Part shown: positions 1-6,168 of the stretch, in pieces
How the letters are laid out: every line of letters starts with the position of its first letter
Numbering within the stretch: position 1 is the first letter of the stretch
Source: an uncultured Flammeovirgaceae bacterium
GTDB taxonomy: Bacteria > Bacteroidota > Bacteroidia > Cytophagales > Cyclobacteriaceae
Length of the DNA stretch: 6,252 nucleotides
Assembly (NCBI GenBank): GCA_946886805.1
Contig: CAMPJM010000251.1
Coordinates: 1-6,252, forward strand
Direction of reading: 5' to 3'
Notes under the pieces: generated by a model
Seen by the model: the letters and a program-made list of their open reading frames with translations, nothing else
What the model was told of the DNA's origin: nothing
The model's database searches: none
Program-made: the position numbers and the translations under genes

Positions 1-344
1 TCCGAATCTACACACAAACCCAAATGCACAGGTGAGGTTTGTAATATTGTACTTCGTGTGGCAGTGAGCCAACGAAAGCGCGAAGAAATTGCCTGCTGTC
101 CTATTGGGCCGCCTTCTTTCCCGCCTTTGCAGATTTTTTCAAAAGCTTTGAGATTTTTTTCAAGCACCTCCAATTCAAGCTCGGCGGAAAAACATTTGAC
201 TTTTTCGGTATTCAGCCAAAACTTTACCGCCAAAAATCGTTGGGATTGACAATAAAGGATTACCCCTACATTTATGAACTCTTCACGTTCAACACGAGGC
301 ACTATCCGGATGACGGCATATTCAAATAAGTGCTTCTCTTGCAT
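1..344 (-). CDS. DUF3037 family protein, C-terminus cut off by the window edge
   Basis: I translated the minus strand from an ATG at 344-342, which lies inside the end of the HipA-like kinase gene. The frame stays open for 114 codons to the left edge. The protein begins MQEKHLFEYAVIRIVPRVER and continues EEFINVGVILYC. The pattern Y-A-V-I-R-(I/V)-P-R-x-E-R-E-E-F-x-N-V-G-V-I is the signature of DUF3037. Family members are small (roughly 120 or more residues by recollection), so most of the protein is probably present. No signal peptide or membrane segment is visible, so it is probably cytoplasmic. The biochemical role of DUF3037 is unknown to me. The 23-bp overlap with the kinase gene suggests translational coupling and joint function. 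The plus-strand frame at 58-249 is a shadow of this gene. Confidence 0.88.
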   Translation of the reverse strand, partial: MQEKHLFEYAVIRIVPRVEREEFINVGVILYCQSQRFLAVKFWLNTEKVKCFSAELELEVLEKNLKAFEKICKGGKEGGPIGQQAISSRFRWLTATRSTILQTSPVHLGLCVDS

Positions 345-1110
345 GCTGTGCTTCTTTGACAAAATTTTCTGATGCAGCTACCCTTGTTTCCAGGAATTTA
401 GCGTAACTGTTTTTTTGTTGACTTGCAGGATTATCCGCACCATCCACCAGCCACTCATCCGGGATCACCGATACAATGGAGGCTATTCTTTCTTTGCTCA
501 AAATACTGCTGAATTCACGACCAACAGCTTCCAATTGGCTTGCCAAAGGCAGTAAAACATGGTCTTTGACCAATGGAAAGGGCCGGGTTCCTTCTTCTCC
601 AATATCATTGGAAGCATGATGAAAATAAAAAGCCGCGCCGTGATCTATCAGCCAAAGTTCTTTGTGCCAAATAAGCATATTGGTATTTCGGGGAGTCCTG
701 TCTACATTAGCGATTAAACTATCGAACCAGACAATCTTCGAAGCTAATTTTGCATCTAAAGTAGTTACTAAGGGATCGAACGTAATAGCACCCGAGAGGT
801 AATGAAGGCCAAGATTTAGGCCTCCGCTAAACTTAATCAGGTCTTGAATTTCCTCATCAGCCTCTGTCCGGCTCAGAATGGGGTCGAGTTCGGCAAACAC
901 AATCTCAGGTACTTTCATGCCAAGCGCACGGGCGATTTCTCCCGCTAAAAGCTCTGCGATCAAAGCTTTCATCCCCTGCCCTGCTCCCCGAAACTTCAAT
1001 ACATACAGGAAATCATCGTCGGTCTCGACAATCGCAGGCATAGAACCGCCTTCCCTCAAAGGGGTAACGTACCGAATCACATGAACGGTCCTTATTTCTG
1101 GTGGATTCAT
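322..1110 (-). CDS. HipA-like kinase (short HipA_2 type)
   Basis: This 262-residue protein resembles the kinase core of HipA, without the N-terminal subdomain of full HipA toxins (about 440 residues). Visible elements, in order: a glycine-containing strand (REGGSMPAIVE, 19-29) that may be the nucleotide loop; a strand ending in K39 (YVLKF), a candidate ATP-binding lysine; an acidic helix (AELLAGEIARALG, 52-64); a catalytic-loop-like segment NVDRTPRNTNML (135-146) with D137 as likely catalytic Asp and N142 as likely metal ligand; and LIDHG (154-158) with D156 in the place of the DFG Asp. By analogy with HipA it would phosphorylate a protein or other acceptor, but its target is unknown. The ATG at 1110 gives the usual N-terminus (VHVIRYVTPLREGG). 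No HipB-like helix-turn-helix gene lies next to it. The downstream DUF3037 gene starts inside its 3' end, so the two are probably one operon. Confidence 0.85.
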   Translation of the reverse strand: MNPPEIRTVHVIRYVTPLREGGSMPAIVETDDDFLYVLKFRGAGQGMKALIAELLAGEIARALGMKVPEIVFAELDPILSRTEADEEIQDLIKFSGGLNLGLHYLSGAITFDPLVTTLDAKLASKIVWFDSLIANVDRTPRNTNMLIWHKELWLIDHGAAFYFHHASNDIGEEGTRPFPLVKDHVLLPLASQLEAVGREFSSILSKERIASIVSVIPDEWLVDGADNPASQQKNSYAKFLETRVAASENFVKEAQHAREALI

Positions 1111-1139
1111 GAATTAGAGTTATTATTCAATTTTTAGAG

Positions 1140-1151
1140 GCGCAAAAGCGC
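1140..1151. repeat. Small GCGC-AAAA-GCGC hairpin beside the larger palindrome
   Basis: The arms GCGC (1140-1143) and GCGC (1148-1151) enclose a 4-base A loop. It sits 2 bp from the 13-bp-stem palindrome at 1154-1183. The two together look like a two-hairpin intergenic repeat unit. The stem alone is too short to count as a terminator. Confidence 0.45.
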
Positions 1152-1153
1152 AA

Positions 1154-1183
1154 CGTAAAGACGCAATTTATTGCGTCTTTACG
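1154..1183. repeat. Perfect palindrome: 13-bp stem, 4-base loop, overlapping the msrB stop
   Basis: The left arm CGTAAAGACGCAA (1154-1166) is the exact reverse complement of the right arm (1171-1183), around the loop TTTA. The msrB stop codon (1181-1179) lies inside the right arm. Read as RNA from msrB, it would fold into a strong stem directly at the stop codon and could protect or end the transcript, but no clean U-run follows, so a terminator role is only possible. The sequence resembles an abundant palindromic intergenic repeat that I recall from Bacteroidota and cyanobacterial genomes (GTAGAGACGCAA-type arms). That resemblance is memory, not a search result. Confidence 0.85.
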
Positions 1184-1562
1184 CACCCGGTATAAATTTC
1201 ATTGAAATTGAATTAACACAGTGACGTATATTTCTTGGTGTAAGATACTCCCCTTCAAAAACATGGCCAAGGTGGGCTTTACAGTTTGCACAGACTATTT
1301 CGGTTCTACTTCCATCAGCATCTGGTATTCGCTCTACCGCACCGGGAATTTCATCGTCGAAACTTGGCCATCCGCAGTGTGATTCAAACTTGTGCTCAGA
1401 ATTGTAAAGCGGGGCGTCACACCGTTTGCAAACATAAGTTCCTGTTTCTTTAAACTTATTATATTTTCCGGTATTGGGATACTCTGTTCCTTTATGGATT
1501 AAAACCCGCTCTTCCTCCGGGGTCAAAGGGTTATAATTGGATGCATTTTTTATATCTTCCAT
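1179..1562 (-). CDS. msrB: Peptide-methionine (R)-S-oxide reductase MsrB
   Basis: MsrB reduces the R epimer of methionine sulfoxide in proteins, repairing oxidative damage at the expense of thioredoxin. Numbered from the ATG at 1562 (127 residues), two CxxC pairs bind the structural zinc: C45/C48 (YVCKRC) and C91/C94 (IVCANC). HCGWPSF carries C63, which matches the recycling cysteine, and RHCVNS carries C115, the catalytic cysteine. GHVF (99-102) is also typical. The full domain is present and not fused to MsrA. The frame extends upstream to a TTG at 1598 (an added MILLLLLLKITE), but I prefer the ATG: TTG starts are rare, the leucine run is too short for a convincing signal peptide, and a -7-like box overlaps the TTG. 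With the ATG start the enzyme is predicted to be cytoplasmic. Its stop codon sits inside a palindromic repeat. Confidence 0.95.
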   Translation of the reverse strand: MEDIKNASNYNPLTPEEERVLIHKGTEYPNTGKYNKFKETGTYVCKRCDAPLYNSEHKFESHCGWPSFDDEIPGAVERIPDADGSRTEIVCANCKAHLGHVFEGEYLTPRNIRHCVNSISMKFIPGA

Positions 1563-1595
1563 TTCAGTGATTTTTAACAGTAACAATAATAAAAT

Positions 1596-1603
1596 CAAAA
1601 CTA
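1596..1603 (-). promoter_or_regulatory. Possible -7 box for msrB
   Basis: On the minus strand this reads TAGTTTTG, an exact match to the Bacteroidota -7 consensus TAnnTTTG. It is 33 bp upstream of the msrB ATG at 1562, which would give a leader of about 25 nt. I found no good TTG at the -33 position, so this is a weak call. It favours the ATG at 1562 over the upstream TTG as the start. Confidence 0.3.
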
Positions 1604-1687
1604 TCGAATAGATTCCTTAAGTTATATGGTATATGAAATACGTTTAACCTTTAAGAATTGTTATTTTTGAATCCAGTGATTTCGAGA

Positions 1688-1723
1688 GGCATTTTCCTCG
1701 TCATTTTCTAAGTCATTTTCAAA
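1688..1723. repeat. Three tandem copies of a 12-bp unit
   Basis: The units are GGCATTTTCCTC (1688-1699), GTCATTTTCTAA (1700-1711) and GTCATTTTCAAA (1712-1723), sharing a GTCATTTTC core. The unit length is a multiple of three. On the minus strand one frame, open from 1744 to 1661, turns it into an acidic E-N-x-x repeat (ENDLENDEEN) followed by a stop. That frame has no ATG, GTG or TTG start, so I do not call a gene. It may be a coding remnant or a simple-sequence expansion in the spacer between the DUF4249 gene and msrB. Confidence 0.6.
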
Positions 1724-1740
1724 CTCTACTATCGGAATTT

Positions 1741-2634
1741 TTAATTATTTCTTTTCTCTTCTTCTAAAATAAGTGTTTGGACATCCGGTATATACATATT
1801 AAAATACCCTCTTCCTCCTTCTATGTTTGAAGGGTAGTTGATAGGTTCTCCTATAAACTCTATAAAGCTAAAGCGGTTGTCCATTCTCATTTGCATAAAT
1901 TCGTAGTACTCTTCGCTTATGTTGGAGAGCGTAACGGCAATGGTATCACCAGGATCATAATCCCTTGGATAAACAACAAACTGGCCGCTATAGGGCTCGC
2001 CATTAAACGCAGAATCGAGAAGAAGAAGTGTGTATCCCGGCGGATCAATAATATTTTCGCTCAGATCTTCCAGCTCTATTTCCTGGACGCTTATCATGTA
2101 CCAGTTTTTTTGAGGAGGGTCTACGAAAGAATAAGATACATAAGTCAGCGTGTCATCATAGTTATTATATAGTTCGGTTTCAACATCCTTGAATGGTATT
2201 TGAGCTTTTAAAGTGGTGGAAGCCGAAGCCGCCCCCAGAGATTGACTTTCAATGTACAAATCATAAGTTTCACCTTCAGCAAAAGAAATATCATATCCCG
2301 CATAAATTCCATTTTCATAAAAACGCAGGGTGTCGGTACCGTTAGGACCCGAAAGAATAACAGTGGCATCATTTACAGCAATTTCATTGAGCAGATCTTC
2401 AGGGTCGCTACTATCGCTTGCGTCCAGGGCGCCCATTGTTTTGGTTAGCAATACCAACACCCCGCCGTTGGGCAAGACCTGAGAAGCTACAACAATTTCT
2501 TTTTTTACAGCTGGAACACCGGAAACATCCAGCGGTTCTGGCAGGCATGAGGAGAGCGAAAAAAAAACAGCTATTAATCCGAAGGGGGAATAAAGTGCTC
2601 CGCTTCCTTTTTTACTTATATTTCTTTTTGCCAT
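1741..2634 (-). CDS. DUF4249 family outer-membrane lipoprotein
   Basis: This 297-residue protein has a lipoprotein signal: a basic N-terminus (MAKRNISKKG), a hydrophobic stretch (about 18-27) and the lipobox LSSC with C30 as the lipidated residue. It is therefore exported and lipid-anchored, probably at the outer membrane. The rest fits DUF4249: an early strand region (KKEIVVASQVLPNGGVLVLL, 44-63), a beta-rich segment with AVNDATVILSGPNGT (86-100) and YENGIYAG (106-113), and the typical end EPINYPSNIEGGRGYFNMY (263-281), whose sNIxGGxGxF pattern is the best family marker. The ATG at 2634 is 3 bp after the receptor stop codon, so the two are cotranscribed. The family accompanies TonB-dependent receptors in Bacteroidota. 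A role as a surface or periplasmic partner of the receptor is inferred from this pairing and is not proven; the ligand is unknown. Confidence 0.9.
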   Translation of the reverse strand: MAKRNISKKGSGALYSPFGLIAVFFSLSSCLPEPLDVSGVPAVKKEIVVASQVLPNGGVLVLLTKTMGALDASDSSDPEDLLNEIAVNDATVILSGPNGTDTLRFYENGIYAGYDISFAEGETYDLYIESQSLGAASASTTLKAQIPFKDVETELYNNYDDTLTYVSYSFVDPPQKNWYMISVQEIELEDLSENIIDPPGYTLLLLDSAFNGEPYSGQFVVYPRDYDPGDTIAVTLSNISEEYYEFMQMRMDNRFSFIEFIGEPINYPSNIEGGRGYFNMYIPDVQTLILEEEKRNN

Positions 2635-2637
2635 AAA

Positions 2638-4923
2638 TTAAAATTTAAAGCCATAACTAACGAAGGGAAGCAAACCAAAAAGCCCTGGCTGCGCGTACCG
2701 CAATGACCCGTCTGTTTCATCCTCCTCGATTGTAATCCCAACCGGATTTGCCCGGTTATATAAATTATTTACGCCAACAAACCAGTACCAACTGAATTTC
2801 TGGCCAGGTTTGCTGCTATATTTTAATCCAAGATCAAGCCGATGCGTATCTGAAAGCTTTACGGCATTGATTTCCGAAAAAATGGGTATAAGGTCTACCC
2901 CTGTTTGTGTAGGAGCAAGGCTCACATATTGTCCAATTACAGGTGTAAACCTCGCACCAGAAATAAATTCCCAAACCATAGAGGCTTTTAATCTTTTGTT
3001 CAGTTTATACTGCATCACCAAGGCACCGTTGTGTCTTCGGTCATATCGCGCCTTGAACCAATTACCGTCGTTTATTTCATCAAATTGCCTGTTTGACCAG
3101 GACAAGGAGTAACTCAACCAGCCCGTGAGCCTACCTGCTTCTTTACGCAACAACAATTCCAGCCCATAAGCAACGCCTCTTCCTTGGATTAGTTTGGATT
3201 CAAAATCTGTATTGAGAAATAAATTTGTTCCTTCTTCATAGCCAACAAGCTTATCCATTGTTTTATGGTAGATCTCAGCACTCACAAAAACGTCCTTTTT
3301 CGAATAAAATTTCTGCCATGCTAGTGCCAACTGATGAGCGGTTTGAGGTTTAACACTATCTGTTACCGGATACCAAATATCCGTAGGCGTAGAAACAGCT
3401 GAATTTGAGATCCTGTGCATGTACTGCGCCATCCTGGAGTAGCTGAATTTTAAAGATTCCGAATCACGAAGTGAATAACGAATAGATAGGCGAGGCTCAG
3501 GCGTAAAATAAGAAGCATTTTCGACCAATGCCATAGAACCTCTAAAACCAGCATTGACCATCAACTTATTGGAAAGAGACCATTCCTGTTGAATATGCGC
3601 TGCCAATTCTTGCGCTGTTTTGCCTCCGGTGACGCTGCTTTCCGCAAACTGTACATAACTGCCCTCTGTATTAATAATGTTCGGGCTTACTTCATGATTA
3701 ATCCATTCAAGTCCTGCCGTAATTTTAGCATCCCTCCAAACAGAATCCTTTTCAATGATAAACCTGGCAGAATAATCTTCAATATCTGATAAGGCAATTA
3801 ATTCATTATCATCAAAAGCATTCCTTATTCTGTACTCAAAGGCTGTTCGTGTAATGGTAAGTTCGCTTTTAAATGAATAAGGGTTCCAATGCTTCCACTG
3901 TAGAGACTGAGAGCTGTTTCCTGATCCAAATGTTGAAGAAAAGCCATTTCCATCATTATCTCTGTCGCGATAAATATCAAGGATATCTTCACCACTGTAA
4001 TGACTTAAATCAATCTGATCGTATTTTCCGGGCTTAAACATAAATTTCCCGTTCAGGTCGTAGAAGTAATAAGGCAGCTCTTCGCCAATAAGTTTTACCA
4101 CCTGATCTATGTACGTTCTTCTACCTGCCAACCAGATACTCGCTTTATCCTCTATCAAAGGTTGTTCTACATATAAGCGAGAAGCAATAAGTCCAATATC
4201 ACCCGAAACACTCGTTTTTTTTGCTATGCTATTATTAGAAGTGATATCGATAACAGATGAAAGCCTTCCGCCATACCTGGCAGGAAAGCCGCCGTTTACA
4301 GCTTCTACCTTTTCGAGAATATCTGTGTTAAATACCGACAAGAACCCGAACAAATGGCTGGTGTTGTATATGGTAGCGCCGTCGAGCAAAACAAGGTTCT
4401 GGTCTGCTGCCCCACCCCGCACGAACAAATCAGAACTCCCCTCGACTCCTCTTACCATTCCTGGAAGCAATTGCAAGGTTTTAATGACATCAGCCTCACC
4501 TCCTAAAACAGGTATGGCAGTAATGTCTTCCTTTTCTAACGTTGTGGTACCAGTACGAGTAGACTGGACAAGCAGCTCCTGGGAATATTTGTCTGCGTTA
4601 ATCGTGACTTCGTCCAGCTGGCCTATCCCCGGAAATAAGGTAAAAACTATTACCGTATCAGTACGAAGATCGAAAGAGACATTAAGCGTCTCAAAACCTG
4701 TATAAGTAATTATTATGTCCTTTGGCCCTGGATTGATATCGATCGTAAAATCACCCTCATCGTCGGCAGGAACAATAATACTATCAGGAAGCACTAAAAC
4801 ATTGGCAAAAGAAAGCTTCTCGCCATTTACATCGTTAACCAACCCACTCAACTCTACCTGAGCCTGAATCATTCCAGGACAGAACAGCGATATCAGAAGA
4901 AATGAAGTTAGAATATAATGCAT
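2638..4923 (-). CDS. TonB-dependent outer-membrane receptor with CarboxypepD_reg-like domain
   Basis: This is a 761-residue outer-membrane channel that would import a ligand using TonB/ExbBD energy. From the ATG at 4923: a signal peptide (about 1-21, ending MIQA before QVELSG); a carboxypeptidase-regulatory-like beta domain (about 23-100, with SGLVNDVNG and SFANVLV); a TonB-box-like LDEVTI (103-108); a plug domain (about 140-230, with FVRGGAADQN, LLDGATIYN and GGFPARYGGRLSSVIDI); and then a long beta-barrel ending in aromatic F (YGFKF), as expected for BAM-mediated insertion. There is no STN domain, so no FecR-type signalling is implied. The frame could extend to a TTG at 4941, but the ATG gives a clean signal peptide. 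It is somewhat short next to SusC-type receptors, and no SusD partner is present; the DUF4249 lipoprotein follows after 3 bp instead. The substrate cannot be deduced. Confidence 0.95.
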   Translation of the reverse strand: MHYILTSFLLISLFCPGMIQAQVELSGLVNDVNGEKLSFANVLVLPDSIIVPADDEGDFTIDINPGPKDIIITYTGFETLNVSFDLRTDTVIVFTLFPGIGQLDEVTINADKYSQELLVQSTRTGTTTLEKEDITAIPVLGGEADVIKTLQLLPGMVRGVEGSSDLFVRGGAADQNLVLLDGATIYNTSHLFGFLSVFNTDILEKVEAVNGGFPARYGGRLSSVIDITSNNSIAKKTSVSGDIGLIASRLYVEQPLIEDKASIWLAGRRTYIDQVVKLIGEELPYYFYDLNGKFMFKPGKYDQIDLSHYSGEDILDIYRDRDNDGNGFSSTFGSGNSSQSLQWKHWNPYSFKSELTITRTAFEYRIRNAFDDNELIALSDIEDYSARFIIEKDSVWRDAKITAGLEWINHEVSPNIINTEGSYVQFAESSVTGGKTAQELAAHIQQEWSLSNKLMVNAGFRGSMALVENASYFTPEPRLSIRYSLRDSESLKFSYSRMAQYMHRISNSAVSTPTDIWYPVTDSVKPQTAHQLALAWQKFYSKKDVFVSAEIYHKTMDKLVGYEEGTNLFLNTDFESKLIQGRGVAYGLELLLRKEAGRLTGWLSYSLSWSNRQFDEINDGNWFKARYDRRHNGALVMQYKLNKRLKASMVWEFISGARFTPVIGQYVSLAPTQTGVDLIPIFSEINAVKLSDTHRLDLGLKYSSKPGQKFSWYWFVGVNNLYNRANPVGITIEEDETDGSLRYAQPGLFGLLPFVSYGFKF

Positions 4924-4972
4924 ATTTGCAAAATTTAACAAAAACCGCTGACAATAAATTGCTAAATGGACT

Positions 4973-5002
4973 AAAAGATATTTTTTCTACTATTTAATCC
5001 AA
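4973..5002 (-). promoter_or_regulatory. Candidate promoter for the receptor-DUF4249 operon
   Basis: On the minus strand a TTG (5002-5000, within TTTTTGG) is followed by exactly 19 bp and then TATCTTTT (4980-4973), which is one mismatch from the Bacteroidota -7 consensus TAnnTTTG. Transcription would start near 4966, giving a leader of about 43 nt before the ATG at 4923. The -33 element lies inside a 5-bp-arm inverted repeat (4997-5010), which might be an operator. Read by eye only. Confidence 0.5.
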
Positions 5003-5268
5003 AAATGGATCTCCTATATTACAATCAATATAATTTTTCGCTGTTATTCCTTCAAGTTTGACGAAAGAAAATCAGAATTTTAAGGGGCTGCAGACACTAA
5101 TGATTCGGCTAAAGCCAAATCTACATTAGGTCAACCATTGCGCTGAAGCCTGTGTACAATTTGGCGTAGTCGGATATTTAAACATTAGAAGATCCTTCCC
5201 ATTTTTTCTTGATCCGTTATTACCAACAAACAATGGATTTATACAAGTAAGTCGATCAGCAAATAAAA

Positions 5269-5276
5269 TAACTTTG
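5269..5276 (+). promoter_or_regulatory. Possible -7 box for the DUF1080 gene
   Basis: TAACTTTG matches the Bacteroidota -7 consensus TAnnTTTG exactly. It lies 28 bp upstream of the ATG at 5305, so the leader would be about 20 nt. No clear TTG is present about 19 bp further upstream, so the promoter may be weak or need an activator. Confidence 0.4.
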
Positions 5277-5304
5277 GATTTATTTCTACCTTAAAACTTT
5301 TTCG

Positions 5305-6168
5305 ATGAAATATCTTATTTACGGCGTATTATTGCTCTTATTCATGACTTCTTTTAATGACAAGGAAGAATGGACAAATCTTTTAGATAAGGACTTAAGC
5401 AAATGGGATATATACCTCAGCTATAGACATACACTTGATTATAATGGAGATTTACCAAAAGACGAATCAGGAAACCTCATCGAACCCATTGGCTACAATA
5501 AAAATGTAAACGATATGTTCACGGTTATTGAAGAAAAGGGGGAACCTGTTCTTAGAATCAGCGGGGAAATCTATGGCTGTGTTTTTACAAAGCAGGATTT
5601 CGAGAACTATCACCTGAAACTGAAAGTAAAATGGGGCGATAAAAAACATGTGCCAAGACTGAAAAAGCTTAAAGATTCTGGAATATTGTATCATTCAATA
5701 GGAGAAAGTGGCGTTGACTATTGGCGTGCATGGATGCTTTCTCAGGAATTTCAAATAATGGAAGGCCATATGGGCGACTATTGGGGCATAGCAAATTCGG
5801 CAATAGACATTCGTGCCTATCCTTCGGAAGGTGTGATGAGCAGCATAGCATCAGAAAGGCAACCATTCCTGCCCTTTGGCTCAGGCACCAATGGGGACGG
5901 TTTCTGTATGCGCAGCGAAAACCATGAAAGTCCGGAAGGGGAATGGACAACCTTGGAATTAATTTGTTTTGAGGACAAAAGCCTTCACATCGTGAACGGG
6001 CATGTGGTGATGATCTTAAAAAATTCGCGCTACAATGACAATGGAAACCCTCTGCCTTTAACCAAAGGGAAAATACAACTTCAAAGTGAAGCCGCTGAAG
6101 TGTTTTTTAAAGATATTCAGATCAAAAACATAGACGGGCTGCCGGAAAAGTATAAGGGATTGTTTTAG
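5305..6168 (+). CDS. Secreted 3-keto-disaccharide hydrolase-family (DUF1080) protein
   Basis: This 287-residue protein begins with a short signal peptide (MKYLIYGVLLLLFMTSF, about 1-17), so it should reach the periplasm or outside. No lipobox cysteine is seen. The mature part is a concanavalin-like DUF1080 domain: EEWTNLLDKDLSKWDIY (21-37) is the standard family opening; MFTV (71-74) and EPVLRISGEIYGCVFT (80-95) lead to YHLKLKVKWG (102-111); SGILYH (125-130) and EFQIMEGHMGDYWG (148-161) form the probable active-site strands; GEWTTLELICF (212-222), HIVNGHVV (228-235) and GKIQLQSEAAEVFFKDIQIKNI (255-276) close the fold. Characterised relatives cleave 3-keto-glycosides or form part of sugar-modifying pathways, but the family is broad and the exact substrate is unknown. 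No GFO/IDH/MocA-type dehydrogenase, a common neighbour, lies within the window. The gene is divergent from the receptor and appears monocistronic here; no hairpin terminator was found after it. Confidence 0.9.
   Translation: MKYLIYGVLLLLFMTSFNDKEEWTNLLDKDLSKWDIYLSYRHTLDYNGDLPKDESGNLIEPIGYNKNVNDMFTVIEEKGEPVLRISGEIYGCVFTKQDFENYHLKLKVKWGDKKHVPRLKKLKDSGILYHSIGESGVDYWRAWMLSQEFQIMEGHMGDYWGIANSAIDIRAYPSEGVMSSIASERQPFLPFGSGTNGDGFCMRSENHESPEGEWTTLELICFEDKSLHIVNGHVVMILKNSRYNDNGNPLPLTKGKIQLQSEAAEVFFKDIQIKNIDGLPEKYKGLF

Larger units (their letters stand above)
4924..5304. other. Divergent intergenic region (381 bp) between receptor and DUF1080 genes
   Basis: No open frame here looks like a gene. The left part holds a candidate receptor promoter and two short inverted repeats: an AT-rich one (TATATT 5015-5020 with AATATA 5027-5032) and ATCCA 4997-5001 with TGGAT 5006-5010. 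The middle (about 5090-5175) is richer in GC and contains GGCTAAAGCC (5107-5116) and the related CGCTGAAGCC (5141-5150), which look like fragments of Bacteroidota intergenic palindromes. The right end has a -7-like box for the DUF1080 gene. I saw no tRNA or recognisable riboswitch. Confidence 0.6.

Noticed and set aside
58..249. Plus-strand 63-codon frame
   Set aside because: It starts at GTG, shows no recognisable family, and lies wholly opposite the DUF3037 gene, whose conserved motif is unmistakable.
1563..1598. N-terminal extension of MsrB from a TTG (leucine-rich, possible export signal)
   Set aside because: The start would be a TTG, the hydrophobic run is only about seven residues, and a -7-like promoter box overlaps it. 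The ATG at 1562 is the simpler start.
4109..4705. Plus-strand 198-codon frame opposite the receptor plug region
   Set aside because: The receptor reading frame here carries clear plug-domain motifs. The opposite frame is low-complexity, serine-rich, and has no recognisable domain, so it is an antisense shadow.
4924..4941. Receptor start at TTG 4941
   Set aside because: The ATG at 4923 gives a normal signal peptide directly. The six extra residues add nothing recognisable.
4952..4961. CAAT-AA-ATTG dyad in the receptor leader
   Set aside because: A 4-bp AT-rich stem is expected by chance in this composition.
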